Both the position numbers and the translations under genes were made by a program. From Drechslerella dactyloides (lineage: Eukaryota; Ascomycota; Orbiliomycetes; Orbiliales; Orbiliaceae): DNA of 64,000 bases. The notes under the pieces are model-generated. The model saw nothing but the letters and a program-made list of their open reading frames with translations, was not told the origin of the DNA and did no database searches. This document shows, in pieces, positions 21,901 through 33,425 of the stretch. Numbering within the stretch: position 1 is the first letter of the stretch; each line of letters starts with the position of its first letter. Location: assembly GCA_020064725.1 (NCBI GenBank), contig JAGTWJ010000006.1, forward strand, positions 1,054,001-1,118,000. Reading direction: 5' to 3'.

Positions 21901-22783
21901 GACCGCGCTGGACCAACGATGATTATGCTAAAGTAAGACTGGTGCCGCTGCTGACAAGCTCTGGCCTGTCCTTTACGAATACCAGAGGAAATCTCTCTGT
22001 TACGAAACTTTGGAAATGTCTCCTTTTGTTGCATTAGACTGGATGGATGGGATGGGAAATGGCTACAATCGATGTTATGGGCTTTGCAGTGCAAAGTCTC
22101 GACGGTGGAAGAACACGATTCGCGAAAAGACACCCGTTCGCCCTCTAGGGACTTTTGATTGATATTTTTTCGTTCGTTGATTATGTATTCTTTGCTTACC
22201 TGCTTTCACTTTTCCCCATTGCGCTCGTATTCTTCTCTGTTCGATTGCGCTTTTTAATGCTACTTTTCGTCATGCGCATTATATCTGCTCTGTCTCTTTG
22301 CTGGGTGTACTGATTTTTTTTAATTGCCTGGGACGAGTATACGTACCATGCGGCTCTCTCTTCTTACTCTCTTGTTTTTCCCCGTATGTTCTACGGTGAT
22401 GATTGAAATGACCGGTCAACATGTGGAACCGATCCAATGCAAGACGCGAACCGTTTTACTGAAGCCGCAGAAGATAAATTTAGTCATGCGTCAGATATCG
22501 CGGGCCGTGAGTCACGGTGTGTTGACCGCCTATCTACGGTGGGATTTGTCGCTCCTATATCTGCCCCACTACCGCTGACTACCACCACCTTCACCCTCCC
22601 TCAACCACCTCCCTCAACCACCATCACCGATATCGATCCATCTCCTGCTCGATCGTACAGGAATTGTTACTTCACGCTACATACCCCGATAGAACACTTC
22701 AAAACAGATACCACTACGACCGAGAAACTTACCAATCGATAATCATAACCCCACGTGACGTGACGGCGGAACACCCCACCACG
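21901..22783. other. Intergenic, GLN4 promoter
   Basis: T-rich 3' flank of the RING gene, then AC-rich sequence before the GlnRS start. Contains a CACGTG E-box at 22752-22757 overlapping a TGACGTGA site. No gene is seen. Confidence 0.5.
22752..22757. promoter_or_regulatory. E-box CACGTG with adjacent CRE-like site
   Basis: CACGTG lies 27-32 bp before the GlnRS ATG and runs directly into TGACGTGA, so bHLH- and bZIP-type half sites overlap. It may fall inside the transcribed leader, which would weaken a promoter role. Confidence 0.3.
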
Positions 22784-25417
22784 ATGGCAGACGACACCGA
22801 CGCCATCACCGCCCGCCTGGCGGCCGTCGGCTTCGCGGACAAGACGATAAAAGACGTCCTCAAGAACAAAAAGCAGTGCGCAACCCTCCTCTCCATCCTC
22901 GACGAAGCCAATCCGGCCACCGACGAGCCCGTCGCCGCCCAGGCGCCCCTCTTCAACGCCCTCGCTGCTGCGTCGAGCAAAGACGCCACACTCCCCTGCA
23001 GACCGTACATTGCGCGCGCCATCCGCGACGGCCGCCTCAAGACGACGACTCAGGTCGATGCTGCGGTAAAGTACGCCAAGGACGCCGGCACGGGCTTCAA
23101 CGATGCGGATTTCGACAAGGCGTGCGGTGTTGGCGTGTCGTTTACGAAGGAGGAGGTGGTGGAGCTTGTGAAGGCGTATATTGCCGAGCGGAAGGAGGAG
23201 ATTGAGGAGCAGCGGTATAAGGTGCTCGGTGGGACGATTGCCAATATAAAAGCTGGGACGGACCTGAAGTGGGCGAATGCGCTGGATGTCAAGACTGCTG
23301 TCGATGCGGAGTTCCTGAGCTTGCTTGGACCGAAGGATGAAAGGGACATCGTCAAGAAGGTATCAACGATGCTCTACGTATATTGACATCATGGCAGTGC
23401 TGACGGTGTCTGTGGTTGCGACTAGGGGAAGGAAGCAAAGGAGAGTAAGAAGCCGGCAGTTGACGCACCGTCGTCATCAAAGGCGGCGGCGGCGGCAGCG
23501 GAGCCGGACCCACTCAACTCGACAAGCATGTTCGAAGAAGGCTTCCTAGGATCACTGCACAAACCCGGTGGCAACCCCCAGATCAAGCCGGAGCTGCGAG
23601 ACGCGCACCTGAAGGCTACCGGCGGGAAGGTGTTCACGCGGTTCCCACCAGAGCCGAACGGGTACCTGCACATCGGGCACAGCAAGGCCATCGCTGTCAA
23701 CTTTGGATACGCACGGTTCCACGGTGGCGAGTGTTACCTTCGGTACGACGACACGAACCCGGAGGCAGAGGAAGAAAAGTACTTTACATCGATCAGAGAG
23801 ATCATCGAATGGCTGGGCTTCAAGCCGTACAAGATTACACACTCCAGCGACCATTTCCAGCGTCTGTACGATTTGGCGGAGGACTTGATCAAACGAGACA
23901 AGGGATACGTCTGCCACTGCACAGGTGAGAGGGTCGTATATCGCGAAAAACATGGGCAGACGGCTAATGTGATGATTTTGTGGTTTTTCCGAAATAGCGG
24001 AGGATATCCAGAAGCAGAGGGGCGGGAAGGAAGGAGAGGCGGGGCCGCGTTATGGCTGCGCGCACAGAGATCGGCCGATCGAGGAGTCGCTGGCGGAGTT
24101 TAGGAACATGCGAGACGGCAAGTACAAGCCGAAAGAGGCGCTGTTGCGGATGAAGCAGGACATGACGAGCGGCAACCCGCAGATGTGGGATCTGACAGCG
24201 TACCGCGTGCTGGACGCCGAGCACCACCGCACCGGAGCGGAGTGGAAAATCTACCCAACGTACGATTTCACACACTGCCTCTGCGACAGCTTTGAGAACA
24301 TTACGTAAGTCAACACTACTTCATCGCGATACATATAAAACACCGCTGACGGTCGAGGTTTAGACACTCGCTGTGCACGACGGAGTTCATCACGGCGCGC
24401 GAGTCGTACGACTGGCTATGCGATGCGCTCGAGTTATACAAGCCGCGCCAGAGCGAGTACGGGCGGCTGAACCTGACAGGGACGATCATGTCGAAGCGGA
24501 AGATCGCAAAGCTGGTGAATGAGGGCCACGTGCGCGGGTGGGACGATCCGCGGCTGTACACGCTTGTTGCGGTTCGGCGGCGCGGGGTGCCACCTGGCGC
24601 GGTCCTGTCGTTTATCAACGAGCTCGGTGTGACGACGGCGACGACGCACATCATGACGGCGAGATTTGAGCAGTCGGTGCGGCGCTACCTGGAGCAGACG
24701 GTGCCGCGGCTGTCGCTCATCTTGGACCCCGTGCTCGTCGTGCTGGAGAATCTGCCGGAGGACCACTACGAGGAGATCTCGGTGCCGTTCAAGCCGAACG
24801 ACGCAGCGATGGGAGAGCACAAGGTGCCGTTCACAAACAAGTTTTACATTGACCGGAGCGATTTCCGGGAAGTGGACTCGAAGGATTACTTTAGGATGGC
24901 GCCGGGGAAGAGCGTCGGACTGTTGAGGGTGCCGCATACGGTGCGGGTGACGGGATTCAAGAAGGACGAGACGACGGGCAAGGTGACGGAGATCCACGCG
25001 CGGTACGAGAACGACGTGACGTTCAAGAAGCCCAAGACGTACTTGCAGTGGATCGCGCATGCGCCGGAGAAAGGGTCACCGGTGGCGGTGGAGGCGCGGC
25101 TGTTCAACCAGCTGTTCACGAGTGAGAATCCGGAGAGCAACCCCGCCGGGTTCCTCGCGGACATCAACCCGAACAGCGAGGAGATCTACGGCGGGGCGAT
25201 CATCGATACCGGGTTCCACGAGGTGCGGCGACGGGCGCCGTGGCCGGCGAGGGAGGGCGAGGGGTCGGCGGCGGCGGCGAAGGAGGAGCGACCGGAGTCG
25301 GTGCGGTTCCAGGGCCTGCGGGTGGGCTATTTCGCGATGGACAGCGACAGCGCGGGGGAGCGCATCGTGCTGAACCGGATCGTGACGCTGAAGGAGGACG
25401 TGGGCAAGAGCGGATGA
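22784..25417 (+). CDS. GLN4: Cytosolic glutaminyl-tRNA synthetase
   Basis: Exons 22784-23359, 23426-23924, 23998-24304 and 24364-25417 give 811 aa, the same size as yeast Gln4. It charges tRNA-Gln with glutamine and ATP. The N-terminal 190 residues are the eukaryote-specific appended helical domain, joined by an Ala/Ser-rich linker. The class I catalytic core has the HIGH motif in GYLHIGHSKA and the KMSKS equivalent in GTIMSKRKIAKLV, with PPEPNGYLHIG and RYDDTNPE typical of GlnRS/GluRS. FHGGECYLRYDDTNPEAEEE, RGVPPGAVLSF and LEQTVPR distinguish GlnRS. The beta-barrel anticodon-binding domain fills the C-terminus. Confidence 0.96.
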
Positions 25418-25746
25418 TGCGAGTAATGGCCCTGGACATGTACATTTACGTAGCTGGACAGGGGCCCAGCCCTGCTTTCTGGGCATGCAAGTGACGAGGT
25501 TGCGAAAAGTATAAAAGGGCGCGCCTCGCCGGCGGCTTTTTTTGTTCTCTGCGATTGTTTGCGCTTTGTTTGTTTTGGTTTGCGAGCAGCGCAACGTGTC
25601 CGCCCGGCGCAGTTTTCTCCACGACAACAATCGATAGCTCTGCCTCTTTCTCCGTCTTCCTTCCTCACCACATCGCCATCATCATCTCCCCTGGCCAGCC
25701 CGAGATCTTGCCTGTACATTACGTTACGTTCCGTCGCACCGCCGCA
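25418..25746. promoter_or_regulatory. Promoter and 5' UTR of the SAP-like membrane protein
   Basis: The region contains TATAAAA at 25510-25516, about 230 bp before the ATG at 25747, followed by a long CT-rich tract typical of fungal transcription start regions. Confidence 0.45.
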
Positions 25747-26967
25747 ATGTCAAACTACTTTGGCAAGCTCAACAAGTCCCAGCTGGCGGACTACGCCCGT
25801 CCGCTCGGCATAAACCCCCAGCTCAAGAAGCAGGACCTCATCGACCAGATCGAGCAGGCCGCCGCCTCCCAGCGCGCCTCGCTCGCCCACGACCCGCTCT
25901 TCCAGGACTACTTTGAGACCCTCCCCGACTCCCCCAACGCTGTCGCCGTCGTTCCCACGCCCAAGTCCGTCCGCCGCCGCGTGCGCTACTCCAAGGCTCC
26001 AGAGTATGTCTATATCTGCATTCGTCCGTAGAAGGATCCGCGGCGCTCGCTTGCGCTCGTCTACCTGTCGCTGTCACTAACCTGCCGCAGAGACGAAGAG
26101 ACCGGCGACCAATCATCCGAGCCGCCAACCGAGACCATCATCACACCGCCAAAGAAGTCGCGTGCCTCCACCGGCACCAGGAGCGCTCGCAAGTCGACGT
26201 CGCTTCGCGTGACGGAGCATGTCGTCGTGCCAGTTACCGTCAGCGACGCCCCAGCAATCGAACCGGAGCCCGCCCACCCTCTTTCGCCCGGCCAGCTCGC
26301 CCGCTCGATCCCCGTCAAGAACTTCAGCCTCGCGCACATTGGCGAAGCCGTCAACTCGTGGTTCACCGCCGCGGCGCAGACCACCGGCTTCTGGGAGCAT
26401 GTCGACTACACCCGCGAGACCCTCTCGAGTCCAAATACGATCCAGGCGATCATTGCAACCTACGAACTGGCCTGGCTCTGCCACGCCCTGATCCCCTGGC
26501 AGGCTGTTTCCGTACGTTCCATGTCATTTTTTAAAACCTACGAACTGTGAAATCGATGCTAACTGTCGCAGATTCCGATTCCCGCTGCCAAGCTCCCGTA
26601 CGTAGACGCCAACACCGGCCCGACCACCGTCCGAATCCCCGATCTCTTCATCCTGCTTTCCTGGCAAGACTTCTGGGCACCGATCGTCTACTGGTTCACG
26701 CTCGGCGTCACATTCCCCATGTTCACCAGCTATTTTATCAACATCCGCAAACGCGGCACCTACGACCCGCTCTCGTTCAGCATCTCGAAGGCGCTTATCG
26801 CATATCTCGTCTACACGAAACAGATCATCCACCCCGAGCTGCCGAATTTGTTCACGCCGGACACCGCGGCTCTCGTCGCTGGCATTATCGGCGACGAGAC
26901 CCCGCTAATCGGCGCAGCGATCGGCGGGCTGCTGACGTTCTGGGAGGCGATTTTATCGCGGCGTTGA
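25747..26967 (+). CDS. SAP/HeH-like multi-pass membrane protein, possibly nuclear envelope
   Basis: Exons 25747-26003, 26091-26511 and 26572-26967 give 357 aa. Residues 1-45 form a helix-extension-helix resembling SAP or Rho-N domains (LNKSQLADYARPLGINPQL, then KKQDLIDQIEQAA). A basic linker with several Lys/Arg clusters follows (SVRRRVRYSKAP, PPKKSRASTGTRSARKS). The C-terminal half is hydrophobic, with three or four probable membrane segments: YELAWLCHALIPW, FWAPIVYWFTLGVTFPMF, SISKALIAYLVY and AGIIG...AAIGGLLTFWEAI. A DNA-binding-like helix pair plus basic linker plus membrane domain is the layout of inner nuclear membrane proteins such as Heh1/Src1, but I see no Man1 domain, so this is inference. 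Confidence 0.8.
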
Positions 26968-27783
26968 AAGATAAACGGGACCCGCGTATAACGAACAAAG
27001 AAAAAAAAGAAGAGTGAAACAACTCGCTTGCTGGAAGTGACTACTTGATGAACGAGGCGGCGATTTTTGACCGGTCGGTCAGCCGCGTATTTTGGTCATT
27101 TAGGTCCTTGTTTGACGTTACGCTGAAACGGGAGCATTACATTATTCTCTGTCTGTTGGTCTGTCTTTGGGGCGGCTTTTGTATGCTTTTTTTTTTGCGC
27201 CTTTCCTCGCTGTAGTAATTTTGTTGTCGCTTCTTGGATTCATATTTCTTCTCCTTTCTTCTCCTTTCTTTTCTTTTCCCTGACGTTGTTTTGGTACGGC
27301 GTTCAAAGTGGGATTGCATTGGTATGATATGATACAGGGTAGTCTTGATTGAGAATTTTTTGAATCACCGGATCGCATAATAGCTGGGCACTCGGCACCT
27401 TAGATGTGTAGTCGCAAGATATAGTGTACCTAGGAATTTATTCACCATCACATGAATCGAATAATAATTCTGTACTGAATCTTCTATATACAAGTGAGCG
27501 AGCGCTCCGTATACCGGAGCCGGAAAGTGAGAGCATAAGTGGCGATTGTAACGCCATACGAAGGGTCCAAACGGCACTCCACAGATACTAGTATCTTCCA
27601 AAGACAAATTTAAACTACTTGAAGTCCTTAACAAAAGGCCCAGGCGACATGCATTCCACAGTCATCTTCCAGAAACAAATTTAAAGTAAGTAAGACAAAC
27701 GCATAAAAGCAGGATGAAACCACTTGGAGTTCTTACCATTTGCATCATGCTTCCTGGCTACGTCGGTTGGTATACGGATGAAT
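26968..27783. other. Intergenic between convergent genes, with an imperfect direct repeat
   Basis: AT-rich 3' flanks of two convergent genes. An imperfect direct repeat is visible at about 27578-27614 and 27654-27685 (TCCACAG, TCTTCCA and ACAAATTTAAA in the same order). Pyrimidine-rich tracts lie at 27180-27290. Confidence 0.5.
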
Positions 27784-28194
27784 TTACAGAGCGAATGCCC
27801 CCTAGAAAGTCCAGTATGTCAGCGCAACGGGCTTCTTGCAAATCAATTCGAATATCCCTCGGATGTATCAATACATACCGATCCCCAAAACGCCGTCGTC
27901 CAGTCCAGGTTACTCCGGGACTCGACACGGCGCCCGTTCTGGTAGAAGGGGGCCACCGGCACCCCGCCCTCCACATCAGCGATCAGCGCCCTGACATTGT
28001 TTTTCTGAATTTCTGGAGCAGCTTCCAAGAATTGCCGGAGTTCCGGCAATGAATCTTTCGGGTTCAATGGGTGTCGAACTAATGGATGAATAAACTTCGG
28101 CGGCGCCGGCTTGTTCTCGTTCTAGCGCGTATACCGGAATTAGATCATCCCCTTAGGCCGAACTCGGGGAAGGAGAAGGGTTTACCTTCGTCAT
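27784..28194 (-). CDS. Small conserved-looking protein, 89 aa, with micro-exons
   Basis: Exons 28194-28186 (9 nt, MTK), 28121-27879 and 27801-27784 (18 nt, ending GAFAL) give 89 aa. Splice sites are GT-AG and phase 0 throughout. The body is Pro-rich at first (NENKPAPPKFIHPLVRHPL), then a helical, acidic stretch (LPELRQFLEAAPEIQK), then VPVAPFYQNGRR and DWTTAFWG. I do not recognise the family. There is no signal peptide or membrane segment. If the last intron is not removed, the protein would instead end in SVCIDTSEGYSN. The well-formed short introns and non-repetitive composition make it a believable gene; function is unknown. Confidence 0.55.
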
Positions 28195-29179
28195 GGTGGT
28201 ATGCTATGTCGTTAATGTTGCAAGCCTTAGCAGGCGGTAGGAGGTGTGGTAATGGAGTTGAGGGTGTTTGTTTCCGTATACGAAATGAGTTGATGGGATG
28301 AAGGTGAACCTCCGAGATTGTAGTTCACGAGACTATGATGGAGCTTATTTATGATCCTCAATCAAAGCGCTCAATTTTGCGCCCGATTGTCCAAAGTCAA
28401 ATTGCCGCAAATACCACACCAAAAGTGTTGGCGATCATTCAACCAATCAACCTCTGGAGAACAACATACTAGCACTAGTATAATGAGTGTGCAAGAGATC
28501 TAAGCTGATTAGACCATTCTGAGACTTTGTACCTCAATCAGAAAAATACCCGGATAGGAAGTCACCAAATTATAAAGAGTCGCGTGCATTTGCATTCAAT
28601 GTACGCCGCGGTCCGTGATAATAACGCCATTTACTGTGCATCTGTATTACATACAAGCGGGGACATCGCGCATGCATCTCAACGGACGAACAGACAGACG
28701 CAGCCAGAGACTAAGTAACATTACGACATATCGAATGCATGTATGCAGGCCGGGGAGGTAACAGGGACCGTTAGCTACCCGCGTGACACATGACGCCAGC
28801 TACCGAGAGAAAAGAAATTAACCGGCAACGATCAGCTAGCTAGCGAGACTTTGATGTCTGCACGATAGGCAAGAGGGAACAATGCAATGGGCTGCAGGAG
28901 GAAGGAGGGAAAGAGGCAAGCCCGGTCAAAGGGAAATATACGAAGCGTATCGATCGATTAAAAAAAAAAAAAAGGTACAACGTGCTGTCCACTATCAATA
29001 CATTGTTTATTCGCGCGTCAATAGTTTCATTGAAGGTAGTCGTCACGTACGTATGTAAGTAATCAAGCGATTTAGGAATTGATGAGGCGGCGCCAAAAAA
29101 ATGCGTTAGTTTGTTTGTACGGGTTGGGTGCTGCGGAAGAACAATATTCGATTATGCATGTGTATTGGGCAGTATCACC
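28195..29179. other. Intergenic, about 1 kb
   Basis: Upstream of the 89-aa gene and downstream of the macro-domain gene. AT-rich, with a run of 14 A residues near 28960. No open frame with a plausible start or domain was found. Confidence 0.55.
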
Positions 29180-30435
29180 TCAATTAGTACCCTCGGCCTT
29201 GGTTTCGACCTTCTCCTCGGTCTCGAATTTCACCTCGGGTTTGTCTTCGGGCTTCTCTGCAGCGCCCTCTTCGGCTTTGGTCTCGGCGGCCTCGGCGGAA
29301 AGCTTCTTGAGGCTGCCTTCCATGCCCTCGACAGGTGGGAAGAAGGCGCTGGTTATGCCATGTCAATATATTACTCTCTCATCTTTGTGGTCTCTAGGAT
29401 TTAGGAAAGTTTACTCACGGAACGATGTTATCGTAGGCCGCCAGATCCTTGTCGAGGAAGGTGCAGAAGATGACTTTCTCAATCTTGGTCAGGAACGGCT
29501 TCTCTTCCACCCCTTCTTCCTTCTTGTCGTCCGTCTTTTCGGTATCGCCGGCGGTCGAGGTGTCGGCTGCGGGTGCAGAGGGGCCAGCGGGTGCATCAAC
29601 GGTGGAGGACTTTTCTTTCTCGACATTCTCCTTATCCTCCAGCGTGAGCTTGACGCCGCCTTCCTCCTCTTCACCTTTTACATCGCCGATTTTGTTCTCC
29701 ACCACTTCCTCCTTGTTGTCCTTCTTCTCTGTCTCGGCATCCTCCGCCTCCTGCGCGTCTAGATACTCGCGAACGGCCTTGCAAGCGACAATTGCCGCCT
29801 CTCTGTTCGGGTAGCCGTATATCCCCGTGCTGATGCAGGGAAAGGCAACTGTCTTGCAGCCGTTCTTGCGAGCGACGTCGAGGGAGGCGACGTAGCAGCT
29901 CTTAAGCCAGACAGCCGGATCCTCGCCGTTGTCCTTGTAGGTCCAGTAGACTGGTCCGACGGTGTGGATGACGTGGGTGGCGGGTAGCTTGTAGCCCTTT
30001 GTGATCTTGGCTTCGCCGGTCTTGCAGCCGTTGAGGTGGAGGCATTCCTTGTAGAGGTCGTGGCCTGCGACGTTGTGGATTGCGCCGTCGATGCCGCCGC
30101 CGCCGAGGAGGGACTTATTCGCCGCGTTGACGATGGCATCGCAGGTCTGTCATTCATTTTTATACGATGTTAGCGTACATACAAGTACTGCGATCAGTAG
30201 GTTTTAGTTGGGTGTGGTGGGGAGGGTTGCGGAGACGTAGAGGTGGTGGACCCACCAGACGGGTGAGGTCCCTCTGGACGAGGATGACCATGTCGTTGAT
30301 CTTCGCGGACGGCTGTAACTTCGACGGTGTTGCTATCGAGGCATCGAGGTTACCGTTCGCGTATAGATTCGTGACGCTGGAGAGCTCGAGCTCGTCGATG
30401 CCGATTGGCGGCTTGCCCCACGAGTGTAGCGCCAT
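29180..30435 (-). CDS. Macro-domain protein (MACROD-type ADP-ribosyl hydrolase)
   Basis: Exons 30435-30256, 30146-29419 and 29348-29180 give 358 aa. The first 225 residues form a MacroD-class macro domain: DLTRLTCDAIVNAANKSLLG with the ribose-binding Asn, the catalytic loop GGGGIDGAIHNVAG, THVIHTVGPVYW, and CISTGIYGYPNREAA for the phosphate loop. The key Asn, Asp and glycine loop residues are intact, so hydrolysis of mono-ADP-ribose from proteins or of O-acetyl-ADP-ribose is expected. The remaining third is an acidic, Lys/Glu-rich disordered tail with a short conserved insert (EKPFLTKIEKVIFCTFLDKD). The first intron falls inside the ADP-ribose-binding segment and is needed to rebuild it. Confidence 0.92.
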
Positions 30436-30939
30436 CTTTGCTGACGCGATCGTGAGCGCAGTGGTGTACGTGATCCGGTGGGAGAACGAGCGGAGGCCAG
30501 CCAGCGCAGTGAGTGAGTTGTGGCTGTTGGATTAAGATGACACGGCGCCCCCAACTAAAGCTACGGTGGTTCTCACAAATGGAGCAGCAGGTATCGCGAA
30601 CGAGGAAGGATGAGATTTATCTAGCCGATGGAGATGGGAGATGTGCGAAGCTGGGTTGACGCAGCCGTGAGAGAAAGCAAGAGAAGGGAAGAAAAAAGGT
30701 GAAGGATGCTCTGTCCATGGATCCAAGGGCCGACGCGGGGCTCTCCGCCAAACAAAAAGGCGCCCCGCAGCCTCGCGACAGGCTGGCAGAATCCGATATG
30801 CTCCAAGTAAGTCTATTTACAGCCGCAAACTCAATCATCCAGTAAACCCCTCTCTCTATGTATGTACAGCGTCCTCGTCGTCGGGCGGCGATGGACGGAA
30901 TCTAATCTAGCTCTAGCTATGGTAATATCCTACAGCATC
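30436..30939. other. Intergenic, macro-domain gene promoter
   Basis: Upstream of the macro-domain gene and immediately downstream of the carrier gene, both on the minus strand. No coding signal; the frames here are shadows or use non-ATG starts. Confidence 0.5.
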
Positions 30940-32638
30940 TCACGCGTCTAGCTCTACCGTCATCCCCGGGTTGAACGTCTTCAGCAGCGTCTGGTACATC
31001 ACAAGCATCGTACCTGCCCGAATCAAAACCAAAAAGTCAGCCAACCTCTGGCATGTATCGATGTGATATACGTGGAGGTGTATGTAATTCACTCACCCGA
31101 CTGAATGCTCGTCCATACGCCTCGCGGGAGCACCCCGCGAAACAGCCCCACCACCCCCTCATGCCTAAATATCAGCCTGAGTCCAGTTAATATGCTGTCC
31201 GTCTCCAGCAGCATCGCGCCGTTCTTGACTGGCGGCGTCGTCGACGGCGACCCCGTCGATATACCCCGCAAATGCGCTGCTAACGACGGCGCGGGCGGTA
31301 TCCTCGACTGCTGCGACTGCGTGTGCATGTGCTTGCTCCCCTGCGCCTGCATCTGCACCTGCTGTCGCGGAATGTTGATCGTGTGCGTCTGCACCCGCGG
31401 TTTTGTGTCCGCCGACGGCACCGGCTCCGCTAGCTCGTCCGTCCGCACTTGTGTCTGTATCCGTGTCTTGACGACGTCGAGCGGTGTAGTGATCGTGCCT
31501 GCCAGCCCGCCGGCTGCTCCGCCGGTCAATATCTCCATTCCCAGCCCGATGTCGCCGCCACTGCAGGACGCTTTCGCCCACTTTTGGAATTGCTCTACAC
31601 AAAAACCACACACCCGTCAGCTGCCAGTCGCACTTGTCGTATAGAATGCGATGCACCCACCCCAGAACGCGAACTGCAGTGCGGAGAAGGGCAGATCCCG
31701 CATCAGCGTTGCCTTGTAGCCGTAAAACATGGCGTTCCACCCTTCCGTCCTTACTATCTTTGAGCGAAAACAGTCAGCCCCGTTTCATCACCTCCGCACG
31801 CCCCGCGATCCGGTGAACCAACCGTTCTGGCAGCATCGAATGTATTCCGGTAGTTATATCCGCTCTGGAAGAACGGATTATTGTACCGTCCCTGCAGCTG
31901 CAGCCGGGTTTTCAGCACCTGCGTTCATGACGTCTGTCAGCACCTGCCCACGCCATATATACCGCCAAATGAAAAAGAACCAGCACACACGCTCACCGAC
32001 CTCTGAAGGCACATAGACAACAGACGCAAACAGGTCTCCCAGAAAGCCTAGAATTCACACAAACACGCACGCACGCCATCAACCACCCGTTCGTTCAATC
32101 ACTCCTCCCTCCACCAATGGAGAACACAGACAGGCGCAAGTCGATTGGACGAATGGCAGGTTCGGATCGCACGTACCAGCCGACAGATAGGCAACGCTCT
32201 CAGGACACCACCGCCACTGCAGCATCTCGCGCTTACTCCACTCGTACGTCGCGAAGAATATCATCGTGCCCGGTAGACTGCCCAGGAACGCCGGCGTGAC
32301 GCCGCCATACAGGCCCCGCCGGAAGCCCTCCTCGCGGAATATCGTAGTGTATGCGCGTGCCAGCGTCTCATACTTTATCGCATTCGGGGCGCCCTGTTGC
32401 CGCGTCTTGACCGTGTCGAGCGAGTGCATCAGCATGTCGCCCGTGGACCCGCCCATACCGCCAGCGAGCATGCACTATTTCCATCATCCATTAGCTTCGG
32501 CGCTTCCCATGGTAGCTCGTGTAAGGTCGTGGTAGTGGTAGGAGAAAGAGTGACGGAGCGGGGTCGATGGTGGGGCTGGCGGAGACGCACTTGGTAGATG
32601 GGCGCCCGGGTGGTGCCATCCTGGCCGCCGCCGACCAT
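30940..32638 (-). CDS. MME1: Mitochondrial carrier, MME1-like (SLC25 family)
   Basis: Seven exons (32638-32591, 32474-32177, 32047-32001, 31918-31823, 31757-31661, 31594-31097, 31013-30940) give 385 aa. Three SLC25 repeats are visible with the signature PX[DE]XX[KR]: HSLDTVKTRQQGAP (first position of repeat 1 altered), VPSEVLKTRLQLQG and TPLDVVKTRIQTQ. GYKATLMRDLPFSALQFAFWE matches the Mme1/Mtm1-like branch; yeast Mme1 exports magnesium from the mitochondrial matrix. A loop of about 75 residues, rich in Gln, Thr, Pro and His, interrupts repeat 3. Introns 3 and 4 have weak donors (GTCGGT, GTTGGT), fixed by frame. Substrate assignment is by family resemblance only. Confidence 0.85.
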
Positions 32639-33425
32639 GGGCAGCAGATAGCCGGGTGTATCGGTGGGTGTCGAGAAGCAGGACGAGTGTTATATCGTTC
32701 GCGGGTGCCTCATGCTGCGTGTTCGCGTCCTATACGTTCGTTATACCAAGATGATCCGTAATGACGTCGAGAATATCAAAAAGAATAGCCCGGCCCGCTT
32801 TTGTGTACGGTAATCTGCTGCGAGTTGGGCGGCTGGAATGCTGAAAGGGGCGGCTATATCTGTCGACGAGGAGCTGACTTTGTCTCCGTCCGGCGAAAGG
32901 AGGTCGGGCGAGGCGCGGGCAGGACAATTGGCGTGGGGTTGAAGAAGCTGCTATCGTGATGTATCGTTTCCGTCGGACGAGCAGCTGAAAATTATTTCTG
33001 TTTCGTCGGCGGGTGTCGGCGCAGCGAAAAGAGCGGACGCCGCGTTTCCGCTTTCGGCCCGTCCGTCCCGATTGGGCGGCCGGCGTATCTCCGACTCGGG
33101 GATAGCAAGAATACCACACGGACAACAACAACAACTCTATTGCGCCCCGGAGGGCATTATTTCATTTTATCTTGTACTATCCTAATATCTAGCTAAAGAA
33201 TGCAGGCAAGGGTATTCCAGCATTCGGGAAGAGACAACATGCAAACGCATATGCTAACACAATCAACAAAGGGAAAAGACCGCTGTCCAGCGTCCCAGGC
33301 TCCAAGTGGTAAACAGCCGCTAAACAGACTCAAACAAGAAAACTCCGTTAACAAAATCAATCGATCCGAACATATGTATCCAGCAGTCTGCAATCTCAGA
33401 TGATGCTATTCAATATAATCCAAAC
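32639..33425. other. Intergenic, carrier promoter
   Basis: Upstream of the carrier gene and downstream of the DUF7587-like gene. Contains an (ACA)n tract near 33122-33134. No coding gene is supported. Confidence 0.5.
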
